In this document: positions 1 to 12,800 of the stretch, in pieces | Layout of the letters: each line of letters opens with the position of its first letter | How positions within the stretch are numbered: position 1 is the stretch's first letter | Assembly (NCBI GenBank): GCA_963402885.1 | Contig: OY727099.1 | Coordinates: forward strand, 17,937,001 to 18,001,000 | Origin: Antedon bifida | Taxonomy: Eukaryota > Echinodermata > Crinoidea > Comatulida > Antedonidae | DNA: 64,000 nt | Direction of reading: 5' to 3' | The notes under the pieces: model-generated | What the model saw: the letters and a program-made list of their open reading frames with translations, nothing else | The model's database searches: none | What the model was told of the DNA's origin: nothing | Position numbers and translations under genes: made by a program

Positions 1-674
1 TTCAAATGGTTTTATTTATACTCGATATGAAAAATATAACAGTAAAAATATATACATAATATAAAACACAGTATAGTACAAGGCGTGTTCGATCATTAAT
101 ATATTGCAAAATGTGTGCTTTTTCAATAAGTTCAAGAAAAACAAAAAAACAACAAATTATAATTGTAGACACCAATAAAAGGCAAAGTAAAATTGATAAA
201 AATCAAAATACCGACTTAAAATATCTTAATAAGATTAGGATAAAATAATATGTTTAAAAAAAATAAATATATTGCATTTTAATTATAATTCAGAGGACTA
301 TGCTTATTAATTATGTAATTTTAAGAGAGCCTTTACGTTCGTTTAAATTGACTTATTGACATATCGAAATTAATTTTTTTTTTCGGTATGCGGTTTTGGA
401 ACGTACAGATTTGAGTTTCCATGACGAAATTTGTTACTGAAAAGTATTTGGTTTTACAAAATTGTTTAAATAAGTTGCCGTACTCTCCCTTAAGATTTAA
501 AAAAAAAGTAGTAAATTTTCAAATTGAGTTCTTTTGCTCAAAGACATCCAATTGGCAGTTTTTAGCAAATTTACGCCATTTTAAATTACAAACAATTCTT
601 GCTGCCCTATGTTGTATTGTTTAGCTAAATGTGGCATGGCACTACACACATTTATATGAATGTATTTAAGTTAA

Positions 675-1211
675 AGATGTATTTTCCCTTTGTCAAATTC
701 CAAAAAAAAAAAAGATTTCGAAAAAAAAGTGGATCATTTTGAAGTATCATAATAGTTATTAACTTTCACCAAAAATTAGTAGAAACAAAAATCATTTAAC
801 TGAAATACAGACGTCTTTTGGTTCAAAAAATAACTTTGACTTCCAGTCAAAGTTTTCGATCAAAACAATATCTCATAATGCAACGCACTCATTTGGCTAC
901 TCCGTATGCATAATCATAAAACTTCCTCGCGATCTGTGTGAAAACACCTTCTCAACCGTGACGAGTTGTAAACAATCCTAATTAGCATCATGCATAATGT
1001 ATACTCATGGTTTGAAATCTTTGTTTACTTTCGCCCGCGACGATTTTCAAGATGAAATGTAATCAAATTAATTTAGCTGTTAATTACGTAAAATTTTTGT
1101 TTTTGGCTCGAATTTTCGACTTAAAGTGAATAACTTTAATATTAGAATGGCCAATTTAAATTTAGAATATTTTGACCTTCATTTTTTTGTGTTTTAAAGG
1201 ACAATACATCT
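675..1211. mobile_element. TTAA-flanked MITE, long form, copy 1
   Basis: Terminal inverted repeats beginning AGATGTATT and ending AATACATCT are flanked on both sides by TTAA (671-674 and 1212-1215). The interior matches the copies at 22998 and 59519 but in inverse order of landmarks. No coding capacity. TTAA targets suggest the piggyBac superfamily. Confidence 0.75.
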
Positions 1212-1379
1212 TTAAAGTTTTAACATGAAAAATAAAATCAAATTTTGAATAGACCATTTTGTAGTTATAGTTATTCACTTTCACCGAAAAAAAATAATTA
1301 ATTTTGCTTATAAAAACTAGAATAGTGTGTATTTTGTTTTACATTTCTTGAAGAAAACCCTACAAATAATATCACTTAC

Positions 1380-1511
1380 TTGTAGAACTTGCTTTTCAGT
1401 GATGTTTTTTCCTTTCATTGCTATGTCCAGTTTGGTGTTTAATTTGTTGTTTTCATTAATCGGCCGGCCATTTACAGACTGGAATACATAAAAAACAAGA
1501 CAAACGAACAT
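1380..1511 (-). CDS. Possible secretory first exon (doubtful)
   Basis: From an ATG at 1511 the minus strand reads a hydrophobic start (M-F-V-C-L-V-F-Y-V-F-Q-S-V-N-G), then a polar stretch with an N-I-T site, and meets a consensus donor GTAAGT after 44 codons in phase 0. This looks like a short signal peptide plus mature start. No downstream exon is recognisable to the left, and DNA just 5' of it resembles 2890-2955, so a chance ORF in repeat DNA is equally possible. Confidence 0.2.
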
Positions 1512-1544
1512 CGACAAAGTCCATAAAGATCCAATAAAACTCAA

Positions 1545-3472
1545 ACATGTTTATACAAACAAACATTATTGTTATTTTAAGTATGTAACACTCTTTTCAT
1601 AAACATTCACGTACAACTCTTTCATAACAAAATTGTTTCCATCTTCTCCAACTAAAAGTCGTAGTAGGCCTAAGTCGTGTCTCGGGTCGCCGTAGTACAG
1701 ATATACTATAACTACTAGGCCTACATCAGACTTTTATCCAGTTTTGATTTTACAATCATTCGAGAAACACCTCACAAAGTCAAGTTCAATATTGAATATC
1801 TAAACGATGCAGGCTAATGGGCGTTTGGTATTTGACAAGATCGCGTAAAATTTATAATTTTAAACTTACGATATTTAGTATTACTACTGTAGCTTAGTAT
1901 GTGGTTATATACTAATTCGCATGGGAGGAGTAAGTATAACAAAAGCTCACTCTTCCCTGATAAAAGTACTCAAATTATTTGTTAAAAAAAACATATTGTA
2001 TTAAGAATAAAATTCGGAACTATTTACGGCCATTGATTTCATTATACACGAAGTATTCTTTCACTTTGAAATAATATGTAAGCTGAAAAATGAAAGCAAT
2101 ACTGGATATGGAACATTATTGTGTTAAGACTTATGAATACGAGGGCAAGAAGTAGATGAGAGGGACAATGAAATACATGTTGAACTCTTTCAATCAGTCG
2201 GCAACATTTCAATGATAAAATATGAATAATTGAATTATTGGTAATTTATATAAGAATAATGTGAAATATAGGAATAATAAAACTACAGCTGCTTATCGTA
2301 TCGTATCATTTTTTTGTAGGAGCTCTGTTATTTACTTTTGTAATTAAATTGTGATCTATTTTGTTTTGTTGCTTTAAAGATACTTTTTATTGATTCATTG
2401 ATATCAATGACCATGAGTTTTACTCACTGATCAAACCGTGAACTACGAAATACATTATGTTCCAGAGATACGTTTAATTAATTAAAACTCCAACGATGCG
2501 ATCAATTGATACAGTCAGTCGATACGGTTGGCCGGTTTCCGAGACTAAACATTGTTTTTATTTAAAGGCCCGGCCCGGCATGAGATTTGTAGATCCGGCC
2601 ATTGAGGTACACAACAGAGGAGGTTGCGTAGTTGATACGTGACGTAACAACTCGCGAAACATTGTCACTTAGACGCCCAATTACTGTTTTTGCCCTTTTT
2701 TAGTGTTTATCTATATATAACCTATACTTAGGCCTATAATTCAGGAAAGCAATATGTGCCAAATGTGAGCATGTACTATTCAGCGGTTTGCGAAGGAGAC
2801 GTAAAATTACGCGACCAATTTGGATAGCATTAATACATATTCAGAACTACCTTCTCTATAACCCCTTTGCATTTTTAGTTAATCTAAATTAACTAAAAAA
2901 TGTTTATACTAACAAATATTATTGTTATTTTATAAGTATGCAAAGACTCTTGACATAATGTCATATTTTATCCAAGTACTGTTGTTTGGATTTCATTCCT
3001 AAAAAAACTTCATCCTTTAGTTACATTATTTATGATTGACGCCGTCAGCTCTTGATTTTCAACGTCAACAACTTGCCAAGTGCCTGTTTGTTAGAAAAAA
3101 GGGCTGTTGTGTAGTTAATCTATAATAAACTCTTATGTTTCTACACAACGATATGATTGCAGAGAAAAATGTTGATCCTTAGGTGATACAGACGTACTCC
3201 ATTCATAGACACCGTCTTATACGCACAGGAGTTGACCAGTTCAGAACAGTGTTGTGAGACTGTAGAAAGAGCCTGTACATGTATGTCTCTCTGTGTGTAT
3301 CATTTTATATTAGGTATTCTATACTTTACATCTCCAGTTTGTACACGGTAAGTTATGGTACAAGTAATAATAAAGTATTTCTAAATAATAAATGGTTTAC
3401 AAACAGAAAAATATCTACAAATATCTCTACAAACTTGTAAAATGTACCGTAACCAAACATTAAAATAGAATA
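1545..3472. other. Upstream region of gene A
   Basis: No convincing ORF. 2896-2955 resembles 1547-1605 (TGTTTATACTAACAAA... / TGTTTATACAAACAAA...). The non-coding first exon and promoter of gene A should lie here, perhaps near 3200-3290 where a donor-like TACAT|GTATGT follows, but nothing decisive is visible. Confidence 0.4.
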
Positions 3473-3517
3473 ATGTTTTTCAGACTTTCAAGTACGGAAA
3501 AGAACATCTTTCCGGAA

Positions 3518-3889
3518 ATGAAGCTCGATGACGTGTTAGCAACGATTGGGGAGTTTGGTCCGTATCAGTTATGGGTTTACCATTGGTACTGTATGCTGAA
3601 TTTCTCCGTCGCTTTTCACCACCTTGGTCAAGTCTTTCTTGGAGGTGTGTCTGATCATTGGTGTGCTATTCCCGAAAATACGAATTGCAGTGACTCAACA
3701 AACTATGGATGCCAGTATCAACATTTTAGCTTCAAAATTCCCGCCGACGATCTAAGTACATCGATTAATGAAAGCAACTGTATACAGTATGTTTCATACG
3801 TTAATATAACCGAAGATACGCCGCTTGTAGAATGTGCCAACAGTTATGAGTTTGATCATTCTCGGTACACCAGTACAATTCAAGAAGAC
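3518..3889 (+). CDS. Gene A coding exon 1: N-terminus, TM1, outer loop
   Basis: Encodes residues 1-124, from MKLDDVL to the I-Q-E-D end, phase 0, followed by donor GTAAGT. It carries TM1 and nearly all of the glycosylated loop. Gene B has an exon of identical length. An in-frame ATG at 3473 overlaps the polypyrimidine/acceptor stretch and is not a likely start. Confidence 0.93.
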
Positions 3890-6800
3890 GTAAGTATAAA
3901 AATGTTTTGATTAATTTAATATTTTACTATAAACTATAAACTATAAATTAGAGGCTTATACAATATTAATATCACTCCAGATATTTTTGGAAAGTCCAAC
4001 CATGGATAAAATAAGTATAACTTATTATAACTACTTATTTATCAAATATCAAATTTGTCAAATTTACATTACATTTTCAGTTTTCATTAGTGTGTAAAGG
4101 CAAGACCAAAGTGGCATTTGCGCAGTCAATATACTTCTTTGGACTATTGGTCGGTTCAGTGGTTATGGGATCAGTAGCAGACAGGTACATTTTTTAATTG
4201 TATTTTATTACATTAGAGTAACGATTAGATGTGACTTTAAACATGATTCTTTGCACGTTTCTCAACATATTACCAAGTCGTGATTTCCGGCATTTTGTAC
4301 ACAACGTCTCTTTTCTCCTGGCCTTCCTCCCAAATTGCAATTGTACCATATGCCTCGCGACTCTGCCTAAATGAATTTTTTTTATTGTGTTGTTTAGTAT
4401 AAAAAACACAATATTGTCCCCTTAATAGGGGTAAATCAAGCATTTGACACACGCGAAGGTGTCCTCGTCCGCTCAATATAATTATCCGCTTTTGTTTCGT
4501 GGGAAAGTGTCTCCTGAATAGAGGGTGTCCCCAAAGAAGAGATTCTACTGTATGCATCTAGCTCTACATGCATGGTTTTGAAAAAACTCACTAATATTAT
4601 TTGTATGTAGACATTGATACTCTTTACAGGTCTAGGCCTCATGTACATAGTTGATTATAGTAAGGATTATTATGTCTTCCAGCTCGATATTTGTACCAAA
4701 AAAAAATTTTGGTTTTTTTTCTTTTATTACTAAAAATATATTCATTTCATAATATTCATAACTTAATATATACAGTACATCTCCGTAAATGTTAAGTTCT
4801 TAACACATTCACTTAGCGTATTAATTTCTTAGCGTATTCATTTCTTAACATAATCATTTTAGCATACCTCAATCAAACTATACTTGTGGTAACTTAACTT
4901 AAAGACACAATATCCATTTCCAGCAATATTCAAATTAGCTTGTGAAAAAACGAATTCTTAACACTCTACAACTACAGACAGCTTATAAATGATGTGTATG
5001 TAACGATTTCAGTTATTGATTTCCGTTTTATAAATTTGTATTTAAATTTTTATGTTATATTTATCCAAAATGCAGTGGGGTTTTAAAGGCAGGGGACCGA
5101 ATCGGCTTGTCAGTCATCGGTGCGTCTTGAATTATTATTATTTTATTGTTCCCGGGCATGATCCCACTGTATCCGTTTGTTATTCTTGTGAGTATGAGCG
5201 TATGCCACCGATTTAAATTAATGTATATTCAATAAATTATGTTATCATCTGAAACCGTGGAAGATATTCGACTAATTATCATATACAGTAGTAGATGAGC
5301 ATGAGCTTTTTCTATCCTGCCTTCATCGTATCGATTTATCTAGATTACTTTTCAAAGTTACGTTTTTGCTGTAGAAGTTGTATGAACTTGCTCGGTACTA
5401 AAATCAATGACTTTATCTCCAAAATCAAACAACAATTTTGCGTCGCATCTAATTTACCTGTTACGCAAAGTTGGCCCAAACACAAACGTCAGAATTAGCG
5501 ACCGTATTTGGGCCGTGTTGGTTTGCAAAGTAAACAGCGATATTAACAGGCTACGTAAGTAACTTTTACGTAACTGTAAAAGCCAGTTGTTACGACTGAT
5601 ACGAAAAGTTGAACAAGAAATATTTCTTACAAAAAACGCTGCTCGCTTATTATTTTTTATTTCAAATTTGTTTTTGAATGTGTCATTTTATTGTCACATA
5701 ATAGTTATTTTACCTGAAAAAATGTAATTTAAAGCAACAAATACTTAAATTGTCTGTCAGACAATGGTTTTTGGGTTTCTTTTCTCTTTTTATATGTGAA
5801 TAAATTTTATTTTTTGGTTACAGAAGTGAATACTCAATTTCTGTCACTTTAGTTAATTTTATTGCTAAGGTCAAGTCTGGGGGTCACTTCATCACCCTAG
5901 ATATTTCAAGTGTGAAGTATCCTATTACAAACACAAACTTTAATGGACTGTTTTGATAATAATTCAATGAATATCTGACAGTGAATTACAGTCAAAAGTC
6001 AGTATTATAGTCAAATGGGACTTATAAATACAAGAAATGCCTTGGGATTTGTAATTTTAGCATGACATGTCCTAATAGACTCTTTTCCCAGACGTTTTTG
6101 GGTCTAACAGCTGGAATCTATAAATTATAGTGGAGTTTACATTTTCGCATTTCTGTCGTCCTTAGATACTATAACTGCTGCTTGCTTTAGCTTCTGATTG
6201 AGTAGTCCTAATGGGACGTAGCGGGCTAGAGCAGCAGCGTGAAAAACCCACTGGTAGACACGGGCCGTCACAACGATGATGATGTCATCTGAGATGTATT
6301 TTGCAGGAATATTTCGAGCGAAATTTTGAATATTGTTTATGATGAGCTAGCATACTCTCTACAGCACTGACTCTCTAGCAGGCACATTCATTCTATCATC
6401 ATGGTTCGCTGTAATTATAATAACAGCAGGGAATACAGTAGGCCTACAGGTCAACCCGTACCCATGCCAACTACGGTAGCCAAATAATTAGGTACGGGTT
6501 GGTTTGAGTACGGGTGAGTCATAGTGGGTACGAGTTGATCAATTATTTGGGTACGAGTTGACCAGCACCCACAGCAGGGTCTAATGCAACTTTACTCCCG
6601 AAAGTTGACTTAAATCCAACTTTTGGGAGTGTCGTAGGCTAATAATCGCGAGGGAAAACATCCAAAATGTACAAAATCATTGGTTTCCTATAAATGCGGG
6701 ATGAATCGTCGTAAAAACGTATCAGACGTTATATTAGCGATTTCCTGTTCAACAGTTATACGGCCGCGATACTACCGTCAGACACGTCGTTTTCGCGTAA

Positions 6801-9800
6801 CAATCTACTCGATCGGTTCCCTGTAAAAACCCACTTTCTTGCGATAAATCGTCGTAGTCGTAACAAAACTGGTGTTCTTACGTCGACAGGAAACCAGGCT
6901 TTAGGTCTACTAAGACAGCGTCGTGCGACGAGGCCCGACGAGTCAACTAGTCGGGAGAAAGTTAAACGTTTTCAATGTTCTACCGACGACCTAAAAACTA
7001 CGCCAGACGCTATCTCAAGACGACTCGTCTCGTCGGGATTAACTCAGATTGCACCGACGAGTCAAGAAGTTTCGTCAAATGTCGTCGTGATTCATAACGC
7101 TGTTGGGTTAAGACGCGAGCTCTTGGATCAACTAATCACTACAGCTTGTATGCTAATAGTCTTGTGAACACGACATGCTGACCACAATAGACCGGGCGCC
7201 CAGAAGATTTATTCATGTGAAAAGCCACAAAAGGTCTGATGGGCTGATTATGTAGATATGTGGCCAAGGTTCAATAATCAATATTGTTGCCGGGTCCTAT
7301 CCTGTAAATTTACCCTGGGGACACCAAGTAAGAGAGGTAAACATGGATTTAATTATGTGAAAAGCCACACGGATAAAAGTTGTCGGACATTGTTCACATA
7401 TGTGTATAGAATGTTAAAACAGCAATGACAGCAACTTTATTCTGTAAGTTGTCTGAGACAGTAGCCCAAAGTGACCACTAAAAAATGGTGTTATTCGTGT
7501 CAAGAGCCACACGGCTAATTCCTTTTGCATTGCAGCTGTTACACATTGGGGTGCACAAAAATATCATTGACAGCAACTTTATCCTGTAAGTTGCCCCAAA
7601 CAGTAACCAGATTGATTCAAAAATATCTATGTCATGCAAAATGTACATAGATATAATAATTATATAAATCCAAAGGCAAATTACTGAAAAAATGACAATG
7701 CTGTGGGTATCATTGGCTGGATCTCAATGGAGATACCAAAAAAGTAAAACAGCCAGAGAAGTTAGCAAAGCTTTCGGATGAATAGAGGGTGGAGAGAGTA
7801 AGGGTAGAAAACAAAGAATATAGCTTGGTAGATATAAACCATTTTGGAATAGAACTTTAGAAAACAGCTTAAATGGTGGTTAATATTGAAACTTAAATTT
7901 ATGTAGTCAACGGATTTAACCGATCTGGGAGTATGTCCCAAATGTTAAGTCCAAAAGGTTTTGTGGTTTCAAGTAGTAATTCCCAGTAGTTTTCTTTGTC
8001 TTTGTAAGTTTTGTCGCTCCATTTTGACATCGTGGTCTATTGCAATAACTCTGAAATTTGCAATCGAGTGACCAGCTGAATTAAAATATTTGGCTACAGG
8101 TTGATCAAGCTTTAATGTTTTGATAGCTGATCTGTGTTGTCATTCTCATACGGAGAGTACAGTAGAGTCAACCAATGAACAAGTTTTGCAAGATCTGCCC
8201 AAATTTTGGCTATCATGAGAATTAATTTCACTCTTAAATTTGGATCTGAGAGGTCTACCAAATGCAATCATGGGTGGTTTCGGAAAAACAGTCCTGAGAC
8301 GTTCTGTGGACTGTAGAATGGGCATATGTTTCTCAATAATAGCCCGTAATGGAGGCAACCTGGGGTGATAGGTTGTGACCAATGACACTCTGGTCGAATT
8401 TGGCTGACGTGGTTTGTACGTCAGAGTTTGGAATCGAGGAATATATTTCTTTATAGCAGTTTCGATGTATTCCTTTTTGTAATTTCTATTCCGGAGATTT
8501 CCGGTTAGTTCTTCTGTACGATTCTGAAAATCTAAATCAGAAGAACGGATACGTCTGATACGTAATGCTTGACTGTACGGTATATTTTTAGTACAGTGTC
8601 GATGTCGGGGATAACAACTGCTAGGGAGCAGTAGCTGTAAATTTGATAGTTGGGTGGGCTGAATTAATATTCAGAAGAAAAGAGTCCAGATTATCTTCAC
8701 TATGGGTCCAGTTCATGAAGATGTACCTAAACCAAACAAGTGGTTTATTAGGTTGGAGGCACATAAAATTGGCCTCAAATTGTCCCATAAAAAATTTTGC
8801 TAAAGATGGCGCCTTTTTTGTGCCCATCGCTGCGCCATGAAGTTGGAGTTGATGGTCATTTTCAAAAATAAGAATTGTTGTTGGTTAAAATCAACATGAC
8901 CAGTTCTCGTAAATTAGCTTTGCCTGGAATTTGTTTGTAATTTAAAATGCATGCGTCGGCTCCTTCTTCGTGAGGGATATTAGTATACAACGATGAAACA
9001 TCTAATGTAGCCAGAATAGAATTATTAGGTAAATTTTGAATTTGGTTAATTTTGCGGATAAAGTCCGTGGAGTCCTGAATGTATGAAGGGAGATCAGTTA
9101 AACATGATCTGATAATCGCGTCGAGCATAGCTCATCGGCGAAAGTTCCGTATTTTTAGTTGTATGAAAAATGTCTCTGTTGGGATTGGAACGTGCGACCT
9201 CTCGCTTCATACCACTATACCACAGAGCCATATATGGTATTATCACAGATTTTCACCAACCAGATACATTCTCTCATACAACAAACCCTCATAATCAGTG
9301 GACGCTTAACTAGTCAGAATAAATTCCAACTTTAGTACGCAACGGTTTTTAAAATAATATCGTGTATACGTAAATCAATTGTGTTGCGTAGCACTGTGTA
9401 AATTATGTATAAATCATACTGTCAAATTATAGAAACAGTGCTCATATTCGCAACATGATCTTATAATCGCGTCGAGCATAGCTCAGTGGCGAAAGTTCCG
9501 TATTTTTAGTTGTATGAAAAAATGTCTCTGGCGGGATTCGAACCTGCGACCTCATGCTTATAGGGCGAGTATCATACCACAAGACCACAGACCCATATAT
9601 GGTATTATCACAGATTTTCACCCACCAGAATCCCGCCAGAGACATTTTTAACTAAACTAACTAAAAATACGGAAGTTTTTATATACTTTATATATATTTG
9701 CGGCCATTTTGAAAAAAAAGGCAAAAGATGATATTTTATTCTTATTACTAATTATTGCACAGGCCTAAAATATTACAAATCCAACTAAGTTTTTAAAATT

Positions 9801-12800
9801 TACAATAACCTGATACTTAGGGGGAATAAACAGTTTGGGTGTACAGTAGGCATATATTCCAGTTCAAGCTAACATAATAGACACCAAGATATTTACAATT
9901 GTCTACCCTAGATAATTCAATACCATTAATGTTAACATTATAACCTATCCAATTTACATAAATTCGGACTTTTTAACATTAATACTAAGTTTGTTGCTCT
10001 CAAGCCAATTGTTTATGTTTTGATAAATCACTATTAAACATACAGTTATATCATCAAGTGAATTTGAGGAATAATAGATTGCAGTATCATCAACACATTT
10101 ACACTACAGTGAGAAATACAATTTGGCAGGTCATTAATATATATCATGAAAGCAAGTGGTCCAATAATGGATCAGATTTGATACCATGTATACAAGTAGT
10201 CTGAGTTCGATCACTTACAGTAGGTAACTCTTAAACAACTTAATACAATATTTACTTAAATTTTACATTTTTAATTTGTTGAAGAATATAATGATGATCT
10301 ACATTATCAAAAGCTATTTACAGTCAAGCATACGCAGGCCAATTAGATTACCTTTATCAATTTCATTAAACCATTTAGTAATATTTGTTTCCTATAGGCC
10401 TAGATGTGGAGTAATTTCTTTTGAATCCTGACTGATTGCTGTTTAAAAGATTATTTATATTAAATAAGATAATGATGTATTTGGTCAAATACAGCTCTTT
10501 CGTCTATTTTAGAGATAACATTTAACACAGAAATCGGGCCGTAATTCTTTGGATTTCTCCGATCACCAGCCTTAAATAATAAAGGAAACACTGGCGTGTT
10601 TCCCTTTTTTTAGTAATTTTGATGGAATCATATGGCACTACCAGTTGCCTTATTTACTGACAATGAGCTTAGTTTTCGGTAACTGCTTGGAGATCAAAAG
10701 AAATATTTTCTGGTATGTCATTAGAACAAAAGTAGTTATTTTCTTTAATTTCACTTGCCAAATGTATTATACGATTATTTCTATTAATACAATGGCACTT
10801 TTGTTAAACATATTAATCCAACCAATTCAATTCATTATTTATAGGATTGGTCGTAAACCTACATTAATCATCTGTGCTGTGATGCAGTCTTCATTTGGTT
10901 TAGCGTTATCATTTATCCAATCTTTTACCGCATACTGTATTCTACGATTTATCATTGCCACGGCAACCATAGGAATATATCTAGTATCTTTTGTGATGGG
11001 TACGTTATACTCTACCGTGATATTGTGTTATATAGCCTATTTTCTGTTTTTTATTCTTTAAAGATTTAGAAAATAAATCAACTAGACTGCTTAACTGTGT
11101 ATCTCATTTACTTTAATTGTGATGGAGAATTAGGATTGAGATATATCATAATTTCATATTCAGTTTCTGGTATTACTTAACAAATATAAAGGAATATTCA
11201 TTTTTAATTTCATTTATGTATCCTTATATGGCACATTACTGTACATATACATATATCAGTTCATTGTACAGTAAAATAAATACATATAACTTGCTAACAT
11301 AAAACAAATATTATGAAAATATTATTTGGGCAATGAAATGAACTATTTTACGTTTTAACAATATTGAAAAGGGCTTACTATGGCCTGGTTAGCTTTTTTT
11401 AAACATTTTATAGAATATTATGTGCGGTAGAATAATGTTCTACTGTATTCAGGGCCTTATATGGCGTAATTATTAATATAAAATCACTTTCTTACATTTA
11501 ATTTTGATCTTGAATAATTTTGCTTTAAATCTTATATTATAGCAACCGAATTGGTTGGTTTAAAATGGAGAAATGTTGCTGGAAACGTGATGCCTATATA
11601 CTGGAGTTTGGGAATCATGGTACTAGCCTTGTTTGGCTATCTTGTCCGTGACTGGAGAAAGTTACAGATAGTTCTCTCTGTGCCAACTGGAGTAGCAGCT
11701 CTATATATGCCGTCAGTTTTTTAGATTAATATTCTTCTTATAAATGTCGATGAAACATTTTGTTTTGTCCTACAGTAACTGTAATCTGTTTTAATTACCA
11801 TACTATATGGATAGATAAATACTAATACAAAAAGTAGAATAGAATTTAAAACGTTAAAATGTAAACAGTCTTCTAGAAAGTACATGTCAAATTTAGTTTT
11901 TGCTTGACACATTATTTGCCAAAAATATATGCATTTTTTGTTTTAATAAAAACATTTACTGCAATTCTGACATATTAACTTATTTGAAGAAAAATGATTT
12001 TTTTATGCTGTGTTTTATTTTAAGGTAGGCCCTATGGTGTTTCGAAAATAATTAATATAATACTTTTTTTCTTCATATTTTAGTTTCCTACCAGAGTCTG
12101 CAAGGTGGTTGCTCTCACAAGGTGAGGTCACAAAGGCTGAGAAAATTGTACACAAATTCGCACGTGCTAGTAAAATTACAATTGCAGAGCATCCGTTTGG
12201 TGATAAGATACAGGTACACATCTAACACTAAAGCTACATCGTCGGCGTCGTCGTAGGCGTCTTCCGTTCCGTAAAACGGGAAAAATGTGAAAGTAGTTTA
12301 ATACACTTTGTGTAGGCCTATTTTAAAGATAAGCAACAAACAATGCTACTGCACTACTGTAACCCCCAAAACCTCAGGAATAGTTACCGATCTTCAGTAT
12401 TCTATGTAGGCCTACATATGCGGCTCACATTAATTCTTGTCATGAACGGATGTATTGCACTGTACTGTATCAGGTTTTTGCTTTATCTTAAAAACAAAAA
12501 CTTTTTATTTTCCAGATGAAAAAAGAGCGAAAATATACAGCGTTGGATTTATTTCGCACTCCTAACTTACGTAAAAAGACAATCAATGTAATGTATAACT
12601 GGTTAGTAGTCATTCACCCGATTCACTTACAGTATCGTGCGCCTAGAGACAACAGTCCTGTTATCGTGAATTGACATTGTAAACGAATCGGATGTAAAAT
12701 CGATCCATAATTTATTAACGAACGAATGTGAAATATAAATTTTGATAAACAACGTGTCTTTTGCAGTCTAACTGTGTTGAATTGTAGACATGTGTAAATG

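Noticed and set aside
1317-1544. 75-codon minus-strand frame read from a TTG
   Set aside because: The start is TTG and an in-frame stop lies just upstream; only the ATG at 1511 to the donor at 1380 is worth listing, with low confidence.
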